This document shows, piece by piece, positions 1 to 6,214 of a stretch of 10,664 nucleotides of DNA. Made by a program: the position numbers and the translations under genes. The notes beneath the pieces are model-generated. The model was not told the origin of the DNA. It did no database searches and saw only the letters and a program-made list of their open reading frames with translations. Origin of the DNA: Acidimicrobiaceae bacterium (GTDB lineage: Bacteria > Actinomycetota > Acidimicrobiia > Acidimicrobiales > Aldehydirespiratoraceae); the NCBI GenBank assembly GCA_009840695.1, contig VXNG01000076.1, positions 1 to 10,664 on the forward strand, written 5' to 3'. Position 1 is the stretch's first letter, and each line of letters starts with the position of its first letter.

Positions 1-2020
1 GAGTCGACGAAGCCGGTCCGAGCCACAGCATGTCGCCCTGGCCGACCAGCCGCTCTGCGCCGGGCTGGTCGAGGATGACCCTCGAGTCCGTCAGGCTCGA
101 CACCGCGAATGCGAGCCTGGCCGGAATGTTGGCCTTGATAACGCCGGTGATGATGTTCACCGACGGCCGCTGGGTGGCGATCACCAGGTGGATGCCCACC
201 GCCCTGGCCATCTGGGCGATGCGGGCGATGGACTCTTCGACATCACGTGCGGCCACCATCATCAGGTCGGCGAGCTCGTCCACAACCACCAGCACGAACG
301 GCAGGCGCTGGTACCCCAGAGGCTCGCCGTCGGCGTCCCGAGCCCCGGCAGGGGGCTCGAGAGTGTCGGCGTCGACAGCCGCGTTGTAGCCGGTGACGTC
401 ACGGAAGCTGGTCTCGTGGAGCAGGTCGTAGCGGCGCTCCATCTCGCGCACGGCCCAGCTCAGCGCGTTGGCCGCCTTGCGGGGATCGGTGACCGGTGCG
501 GTCAACAGGTGGGGGACGCGGTCGTACTGGCCCATCTCGACCCTCTTGGGGTCGACGAGGATCATGCGCACATCCTCGGGCGTGGAGCGCATCAGCACCG
601 AGGTGATCAGCGAGTTGAGGCACGACGACTTGCCTGCGCCGGTGGCTCCCGCGATCAGCAGGTGGGGGGTAGTCGCCAGGTTCAACATGATGGCGTGGCC
701 GTTGATGTCCCGGCCGATGGCCACCTCCATCGGATGGCCGGCGTCGGCTGCTTCCGGCGAGCGCAGCACGTCGCCCAGGCGGACAATCTGGCGGTCCAGG
801 TTGGGGACCTCGACCCCTATGGCCCGCCGGCCGGGGATGGGCGACAGGATGCGGATGTCGGGCGAGGCCATGGCCAGGGCGATGTCCTTGCGCAGGCTCT
901 CGAGCTTAGATACCCGCACTCCCTCGCCCAGTTCCAGCACGAAGCGAGTGACGGTCGGCCCCACGACGGGCTCCAGCAGGATGGTGGGAACGTCGAAGCG
1001 GGCCAGCGTGGCCTGCAGGAGCTGGCCCCGCTCGGCCACTTCGGCCTTGTCGATGGCCCTGGACGGCGTGGCCGCCAGCATCTCGATCTTCGGAAGCTTC
1101 CACTTGGACCCTTGGCCTCGACCCTTGCCGCTCGCCCCTGTACGTCGGGACTTGCCTCCCTTAGCTCCGGCCGGCACTACGGGCGAGTCCTCCGCGAACG
1201 TGGCCGGCGCGATCTCAGGCGTCGACGGCTCGACATCGGTGTCCAGCAGGCTTTCGGGATGGCTGAGAGGGGGAGCGCCAGGTGCCTGGGGCGGAGCTTC
1301 CCTGATGTCGCTGAACAGGTTGACCACCGCAGATCGCAGCAGGCGCCCCAATGGTCGCAACGCGGCCACGAGCCATGTCGAAGCGGATCCCACGGTCAGC
1401 TGAGTGACGAAGATGAGGCCGATCAAGCCGATGAACAGGAGCAGCAGTACCGACCCCCACGCCGCGGTCCAGGCATGCAGGAAGCCGCCCACGCCGACCC
1501 CCAGCGCACCGCCGGCGGCACCGAGCTCATCGATGCCGTCGCCCAGGCCGGGACGGCCCCTAGCCAGATGGAGCAGGCCCGTGGACGACACCAGCAACAG
1601 CACCCCGCCCAGCACCATCCTGGTCGCCGAGTCGGAGCCCTCGATCTGCGCCGTGTCCGCGGCCCGCCCCCCCTCGGCGCTGCCGTCGGCATCGGCGGAG
1701 CGGGCCGCCGGATCGCCGCGACGTCCGCCCCACAGCGCCGCGGCCCCCATCGCCGCCAGCCCTACGGGCAGAGCCATACGCACCAAGCCGAAGCAGGCCG
1801 CGAGGGCACGGTCCACGCCTTCGCCTACCGGCCCGGCAGCCGAGAACCAGACGCTCCCTGCCACGAGAAGGCCGGCCACGATGGCCGCCAGCCCCCAGAT
1901 GTCCCGGCGATGCCGGCGAACCACCGAGCCGACCGCAGCTGAGCCTCGTCGGGAGGCTCGCTTGTCCACCGGTGGCTTTTTCGCGCCGCGAGGAGCCGGC
2001 TGGGCTCCCTTCTTCGCCAT
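1..2020 (-). CDS. ftsK: DNA translocase FtsK/SpoIIIE (3' end outside window)
   Basis: Membrane-anchored, ATP-driven double-stranded DNA pump that clears and resolves chromosome termini at the division septum. 673 codons are visible from the ATG at 2020; the frame is still open at base 1. A basic N-terminus (residues 1-40) precedes hydrophobic segments at about 41-63, 73-98, 134-152 and 170-210, fitting the four-helix FtsK anchor. A short Ala/Pro/Gly-rich linker follows (about 240-305), then the alpha domain and the RecA-like motor. Walker A GATGAGKS is at 458-465, DPKRVEM at 490-496, Walker B LVVVDELADLMM at about 577-588 and IATQRPS at 614-620. The visible part ends in the GQGDMLWL motif, so the DNA-reading gamma winged helix would lie beyond the left edge. 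The start is 52 bases after rnj and lacks a clear Shine-Dalgarno, so the exact start is less certain than the identity. Probably the last gene of the rnj-side unit seen here. Confidence 0.95.
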   Translation of the reverse strand, partial: MAKKGAQPAPRGAKKPPVDKRASRRGSAAVGSVVRRHRRDIWGLAAIVAGLLVAGSVWFSAAGPVGEGVDRALAACFGLVRMALPVGLAAMGAAALWGGRRGDPAARSADADGSAEGGRAADTAQIEGSDSATRMVLGGVLLLVSSTGLLHLARGRPGLGDGIDELGAAGGALGVGVGGFLHAWTAAWGSVLLLLFIGLIGLIFVTQLTVGSASTWLVAALRPLGRLLRSAVVNLFSDIREAPPQAPGAPPLSHPESLLDTDVEPSTPEIAPATFAEDSPVVPAGAKGGKSRRTGASGKGRGQGSKWKLPKIEMLAATPSRAIDKAEVAERGQLLQATLARFDVPTILLEPVVGPTVTRFVLELGEGVRVSKLESLRKDIALAMASPDIRILSPIPGRRAIGVEVPNLDRQIVRLGDVLRSPEAADAGHPMEVAIGRDINGHAIMLNLATTPHLLIAGATGAGKSSCLNSLITSVLMRSTPEDVRMILVDPKRVEMGQYDRVPHLLTAPVTDPRKAANALSWAVREMERRYDLLHETSFRDVTGYNAAVDADTLEPPAGARDADGEPLGYQRLPFVLVVVDELADLMMVAARDVEESIARIAQMARAVGIHLVIATQRPSVNIITGVIKANIPARLAFAVSSLTDSRVILDQPGAERLVGQGDMLWLGPASST

Positions 2021-2072
2021 GAAGCGTGACGCTACCAGTGACGCTCCACCGCCCCGTGAACCCCCGGCAGGA

Positions 2073-3731
2073 TCAGGCCTCGGTGATCACCGGCACGATC
2101 ACAGGCCGGCGGCGGGTGCGCTCTCGGGATGTGCGCCGCGCCGTTCGCATCACCAGATCCTCCAAGGACCGGGTGTCGCGGTCGCCGCCGGCCAGGGCGC
2201 TCCGCACCTCCGTCTCGACCGCGTCGACAACCGCGGCCTCATGCCCTACCAGCGCCGGCTGCTCGACCCACCCGCGAGAAACGATCTGAGGGCTTGACGC
2301 CAGCACGCCCTGCTCCAAGTCAACGCAGACCACTACCGTCACGAAGCCGTCGGCACCCAGCTTCCGACGCTCGTCCAGCACCGTCGATCCCAGATCGCCG
2401 ACCGTGCCGTCCACGTAGACGTGGTCACCACCGACCGACCGCACCCACCGCAAGCCGTCGTCGGTCAACTCGATCCGGTCGCCGTCGGAGCACAACACCA
2501 CCCGCTCATGGGGCATGCCCATTTCGCGAGCGAGGCCGGCGTGGGCCACGAGGTGCTCATACTCGCCGTGAACCGGTACGAACCACTCCGGCGACGCCAC
2601 CGAGTGCAGCACCTTGAGCTCCTGCTGCTTGCCGTGGCCGGAGGTGTGCACGTCAAGGTTGCCGGTATGCAGCACCCGCGCCCCCCGCCGAGCCAGCCCG
2701 TTGCGCACCGCCCCCACGGCGGCCTCGTTTCCCGGGATGGGATGCGAGCTGAAGATCACCGTGTCATCAGCTCCGATCTCGACCCACTTGCTGGTGCCCT
2801 CGGCCATCTGGGTCAGAGCGGCGCGAGGCTCACCCTGTGATCCGGTGCACACGATCAGCACCTGCCCACCTTCGAGCCCCTCGAGGTCGGTGATGTCGCG
2901 TAGGGCGCGGTCGGGTACCCGCAGCAGGTTCAGCTCGCGGGCCAACCCGACGTTGCGCTGCATGGAGAGACCCAGCGTCGCCACTGTCCGTCCCGATGCC
3001 ACGGCCGCGTCCATTACCTGCTGGATGCGGTGAATGTGGCTGGCGAAAGCGCCGACGACCACCCGGCGCCCATCCTGGCGGGCGATCACATCGTGCAGGA
3101 CCCCGCCCACGTCTCGCTCCGAGCGCGAAGACCCGGGTGCATCCGCATTCGTCGAGTCGGCCAGCAGCAGCCTTACCCCCGGATCTTCGGCCAGCGCCCC
3201 GATACGAGACAGAGCCGTGCGCCGGCCGTCCACTGGCGTGAGGTCGAGCTTGAAGTCGCTGGAGTGCAGGATCACGCCCTGCGGAGTGGAGAAGGCCGTG
3301 ATGAGTCCTCCCGGCACCGAGTGAGTGACGGGCATGGCCTCACATTGGAAGGGTCCGGCGCGGAAGCGGTCCCCGTCGCGTACCTCGCGCAGTTCGACCC
3401 GATCGAGCAGGCCCGCCTCGGAGAGCTTGTGCCGCACCAAGCCGAGGGTGAACGCCGAGCCATAGACGGGGAACGACAGGTGCTCGAGCAGATGGGGAAG
3501 CGCTCCGATGTGATCCTCGTGAGCGTGGGTGGCCACGCACGCCTCCACTCCCCCGCTGTCCAGCAGCCATCCGAAGTCGGGCAGCACCGAGTCGACGCCG
3601 GGAAGGTCGTCGCCCGCGAACATCCGGCCGCAGTCGAGCAGCACCCGGCGGCCTGCGGTCTCGAGGACCGCGCAGTTCCGTCCTATCTCACCCAGGCCGC
3701 CCAGGAAGGTGACGGCGACCGGTGCAGCCAT
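2073..3731 (-). CDS. rnj: Ribonuclease J (metallo-beta-lactamase/beta-CASP RNase)
   Basis: Zinc-dependent cytoplasmic ribonuclease with 5'-3' exonuclease and endonuclease activity, used in mRNA decay and rRNA maturation. At 552 residues it matches the usual RNase J length of about 555. The N-terminus has the family signature GGLGEIGRN (11-19) and DCGRMF (33-38). The metal-binding HxHxDH is HAHEDH at 69-74; further ligands are His137 (VTHSVPG) and Asp159 (SSDFKLD, where most family members have GDF). The beta-CASP part shows FASHIHR (229-235), TGSQGE (296-301), SSHPIPGNE (328-336) and SGHG with His366. PVHGEYEH (386-393) returns to the lactamase fold. The C-terminus ends in the RRRPVIVPVI-type block typical of actinobacterial RNase J. 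ATG at 3731 lies 9 bases after the dapA stop, with no strong Shine-Dalgarno, suggesting translational coupling. It shares the locus with pnp, a partner in RNA turnover. Confidence 0.95.
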   Translation of the reverse strand: MAAPVAVTFLGGLGEIGRNCAVLETAGRRVLLDCGRMFAGDDLPGVDSVLPDFGWLLDSGGVEACVATHAHEDHIGALPHLLEHLSFPVYGSAFTLGLVRHKLSEAGLLDRVELREVRDGDRFRAGPFQCEAMPVTHSVPGGLITAFSTPQGVILHSSDFKLDLTPVDGRRTALSRIGALAEDPGVRLLLADSTNADAPGSSRSERDVGGVLHDVIARQDGRRVVVGAFASHIHRIQQVMDAAVASGRTVATLGLSMQRNVGLARELNLLRVPDRALRDITDLEGLEGGQVLIVCTGSQGEPRAALTQMAEGTSKWVEIGADDTVIFSSHPIPGNEAAVGAVRNGLARRGARVLHTGNLDVHTSGHGKQQELKVLHSVASPEWFVPVHGEYEHLVAHAGLAREMGMPHERVVLCSDGDRIELTDDGLRWVRSVGGDHVYVDGTVGDLGSTVLDERRKLGADGFVTVVVCVDLEQGVLASSPQIVSRGWVEQPALVGHEAAVVDAVETEVRSALAGGDRDTRSLEDLVMRTARRTSRERTRRRPVIVPVITEA

Positions 3732-3740
3732 TACTGGCGG

Positions 3741-4697
3741 TCAGCCCGTCCCGACCGGTGCCGGCTCCGCGATCATCCCAGCTGATGTGTCCACGGGTAC
3801 CGCGGCCTGCGGTCCGGAACCCCGCAGCGCGGCGAGGACCTCCCTGGCCCGGTCCTCGAGCCCTGACGGCTCCGGTCCCATGGGCAGGCGGCACGGGCCC
3901 GCGGGTAGCCCCAGCACCCGCATCATGCACTTGGTGGGCACGGGATTGGGAGCGGCGTCGCCGGTCTCGAAGTCGTAGGAGTCGAGCAGGCGGCGGTTGA
4001 TGGCGGCCGCCTCGGCCACTCGACCGCTCTCGAAGGCGTCGAACATGGCCGCCATCTGGAGTCCAGCCCAGTGCGTGGCAACTCCGATGACGCCGACCGC
4101 GCCGATCGACAGCAGCGGCAACGTGAGCGAGTCGTCGCCCGAGTAGACCTCGAAGCCGTCCGGCGCCATCTCCAGCAGGCGGGCCGTCTCGCCAGGGGAC
4201 CCGGCCGCGTCCTTGAGTCCGACGATGTTCGGGACCTCGTGGGCCAGCCGGGCCATGGTCTCGGTGGCGACCTTGCGGCCGGTCCGCCCGGGTATGTCAT
4301 AGATGATGGTGGGAAGGTCCGTCGCGTCAGCACAGTGCCGGAAGTGCGAGTCCAGCCCAGCCTGCGAGGGCCGGTTGTAGTAGCCGGCCACGTGCAGGAT
4401 GCCGTCAGCACCGGCGTCGGTGCAGCGCTCGGTGAGGTCGATGGCGGCGCGAGTGTCGTTGCTTCCCGCCCCGGCCACTACCGGCACGTCGACCGCTTCC
4501 ACTACCGCAGCCACCAATTCGGCCTGTTCAGTGTGGGTGAGCGTCGGACTCTCCCCGGTGGTGCCGGCCACGACGAGACCCTCGTTGCCGTTGGCTACAA
4601 GCCACCGGGCGAGTCGAGCCGCCCCGTCGAGGTCGAGCGCCCCGTCCTCGGTGAAGGGGGTGACCATCGCGGTGAGCACGCGTCCGAACCGGGCCAT
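3741..4697 (-). CDS. dapA: 4-hydroxy-tetrahydrodipicolinate synthase DapA
   Basis: Condenses pyruvate with aspartate semialdehyde through a Schiff base, the first committed step of the lysine/diaminopimelate pathway; its product is the substrate of DapB encoded two genes upstream. Single TIM-barrel domain of 318 residues. Visible active-site elements are AGTTGES (44-50), the Tyr106-Tyr107 pair, YDIPGRT (133-139) with Tyr133 and Arg138, the Schiff-base lysine Lys162 in GLKDA, and YSGDD (185-189). Two oddities: the usual TPYYN reads AGYYN here (104-108), and a roughly 25-residue Ala/Pro/Gly-rich tail extends beyond the usual end near residue 292. The ATG at 4697 is 3 bases after the SURF1 stop and lacks a Shine-Dalgarno, so coupling to SURF1 translation is likely. 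Related aldolases of the family (N-acetylneuraminate lyase, KDG aldolase) are possible by fold, but the motifs and the dapB context favour DapA. Confidence 0.94.
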   Translation of the reverse strand: MARFGRVLTAMVTPFTEDGALDLDGAARLARWLVANGNEGLVVAGTTGESPTLTHTEQAELVAAVVEAVDVPVVAGAGSNDTRAAIDLTERCTDAGADGILHVAGYYNRPSQAGLDSHFRHCADATDLPTIIYDIPGRTGRKVATETMARLAHEVPNIVGLKDAAGSPGETARLLEMAPDGFEVYSGDDSLTLPLLSIGAVGVIGVATHWAGLQMAAMFDAFESGRVAEAAAINRRLLDSYDFETGDAAPNPVPTKCMMRVLGLPAGPCRLPMGPEPSGLEDRAREVLAALRGSGPQAAVPVDTSAGMIAEPAPVGTG

Positions 4698-4700
4698 GGC

Positions 4701-5453
4701 CTACAACTGTAGTTCGGTATCGGGGGCTTCTTGGCGTCCTGCAACGGCTCGGCGCAGGATCAACGGGTACACCACCACCGCCCCGGCGGAGAAGAAGAAC
4801 CACTGGAACGCGTATGAGAGGTGGGGCCCCTCCCCGAGATCGGGATCCGGCACCGGGACGGGCAGACCGTCGGGCTGGGACGGCGACTGGGCGCGCAGCC
4901 TGATCCAGACATCCTCTACGTTCACGCCGGAGACCTCCGCGAAGCGGGCCAGGTCCATACGGGAGATCTCGGGCGTCTCGCCTGGGGCGACCTCCGCCAC
5001 CCTGCCGCCACCGACGCTGCCGAAGGCGAGGCCGGCCACGATCACTGCTCCCTCCGGCGGCGCCGGGTTGCGGTCGTCCTGGCCTGACAAGCTGCGCCGG
5101 GGGACCCAGCCCCTGACCACAGCCACCGCCCGGCCGTCTTCGAGTTCCAGCGGCGTCGCCAGCCAGAAGCCGGGCTGCCCGCCACTGCTGCGGTTGCCGA
5201 TCCGCACCTCCGCGTCGGGGAGGTAGGTGCCCGCGGCCGCCACCGCGGTGTATTCGGGTGGAAGCCCGAGCGTGTCGAGGTGAGCAGCGATATCGAACGG
5301 AGCCTGAGACATGGCCGCCGCGATCTCGGCGTTGCCGGCACGGCGGTCATCCAGCCGGCGGAGCTGCCAGAACCCCAGGTTGACCATCAGCACCACCATC
5401 GCCAGCGCGAAGATGTGCGAGACGATCCACCCCGGCGAGGCCAGCCGGCGCAT
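4701..5453 (-). CDS. SURF1-family cytochrome oxidase assembly protein
   Basis: Predicted inner-membrane protein of 250 residues in the SURF1/Shy1 family, which helps insert heme a into subunit I of aa3-type cytochrome oxidase. The architecture is the classic one: a transmembrane segment at about 8-28, an extracytoplasmic central domain, and a second transmembrane segment at about 214-235. Family signatures are LGFWQLRRLDDR (26-37), GFWLATPL (95-102), VVRGWVPR (112-119) and the terminal HLSYAFQWF (211-219). After the second helix a short charged tail closes the protein. It starts 20 bases after dapB, with an AGGT-like purine stretch upstream, and ends 3 bases before dapA. No oxidase or heme a synthesis gene is in this window, so its place between two lysine-pathway genes is unexpected. 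Identity as a SURF1 homologue is secure; the exact role in this organism is inferred. Confidence 0.9.
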   Translation of the reverse strand: MRRLASPGWIVSHIFALAMVVLMVNLGFWQLRRLDDRRAGNAEIAAAMSQAPFDIAAHLDTLGLPPEYTAVAAAGTYLPDAEVRIGNRSSGGQPGFWLATPLELEDGRAVAVVRGWVPRRSLSGQDDRNPAPPEGAVIVAGLAFGSVGGGRVAEVAPGETPEISRMDLARFAEVSGVNVEDVWIRLRAQSPSQPDGLPVPVPDPDLGEGPHLSYAFQWFFFSAGAVVVYPLILRRAVAGRQEAPDTELQL

Positions 5454-5473
5454 TCAGGGGACCTGCTCGGGCC

Positions 5474-6205
5474 TCAGATGCCCAGAACCTCGCCGAGGCC
5501 GACGGTCACGCCCGGTCCGAGCGTGACCACCCGCTTGGCCGCCAGGAGCATGCCCGGCATGAACGCCGACCGGTCGATCGTGTCGTGACGGATCGTCAGC
5601 GTCTCGCCGGGTCCGCCGAGCATCACCTCCTGATGCGCGACCAGACCCTTGAGGCGCACCGAATGAACCGGGATCCCGGCCGGACCGCGGCCGCCGCGCG
5701 CGCCGGGAAGGCTCTCGCTGGATGTGGGATCCGGCGCCCAATCGTCGGATGCCTCCGCCATCGCCTCGACGGTCACCAGTGCTGTGCCCGAGGGCGCGTC
5801 CACCTTGCGGTCGTGATGCAGCTCGATCACCTCGGCGGTGTCGAAGTACGGGGCAGCCAGAGCCGCGAATCGAGTCATGAGCACCGCGCCCACCGCGAAG
5901 TTCGGCGCCACGATGCAGTGGCTTCGCACGAAACTGGATCGCAAGGCCTCCAGGTCGTCGGCGCCCAGGCCGGACGTCCCGATCACTGCGTGGATGCCTG
6001 CGGCGGCCATCGCTACAGCATTGGTCCGGACGGCGTCCGCGACGGTGAAGTCCACCACGACTTCGACACCCGCCTCGACGAACTCGTCGACCGAGCCGGC
6101 TGAGCCGATCGCGGCCAGCAGCTCGGTGTCCGGGTCGGCGTCGATGGCCCGGCAGGCCTCGGCGCCCATGCGCCCCGTGGCGCCGCAGACACCGAGCTTG
6201 ATCAT
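5474..6205 (-). CDS. dapB: 4-hydroxy-tetrahydrodipicolinate reductase DapB
   Basis: NAD(P)H-dependent reductase converting the DapA product to tetrahydrodipicolinate for lysine and diaminopimelate. 243 residues, near the short actinobacterial form (about 245) and shorter than the E. coli enzyme (273). The N-terminal Rossmann motif is GVCGATGRMG (5-14); GTSG is at 76-79. The catalytic signature ELHHDRKVDAPSGTA (128-142) carries His130 and Lys134, equivalent to the E. coli His159/Lys163 pair, and the substrate-binding SGT. The C-terminal RHDTIDRSAFMPG block (206-218) is typical. The ATG at 6205 is 9 bases after the pnp stop without a clear Shine-Dalgarno; the protein begins directly with the expected beta strand, which supports this start. 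A compound hairpin in the end of pnp lies about 15 bases upstream of this start and might influence its translation. Confidence 0.95.
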   Translation of the reverse strand: MIKLGVCGATGRMGAEACRAIDADPDTELLAAIGSAGSVDEFVEAGVEVVVDFTVADAVRTNAVAMAAAGIHAVIGTSGLGADDLEALRSSFVRSHCIVAPNFAVGAVLMTRFAALAAPYFDTAEVIELHHDRKVDAPSGTALVTVEAMAEASDDWAPDPTSSESLPGARGGRGPAGIPVHSVRLKGLVAHQEVMLGGPGETLTIRHDTIDRSAFMPGMLLAAKRVVTLGPGVTVGLGEVLGI

Positions 6206-6214
6206 GGGCTTGGT

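Noticed and set aside
188..1942. A 584-codon open frame on the plus strand opposite ftsK
   Set aside because: GC-rich coding DNA often leaves long open antisense frames. The translation is His/Arg/Gln-rich without family motifs, while the minus strand encodes a convincing FtsK.
4691..4712. Palindromes GGCCATGGCC over the dapA start and CTACA/TGTAG over the SURF1 stop
   Set aside because: Both are very short and forced by start and stop codon sequence; no evidence of an operator.
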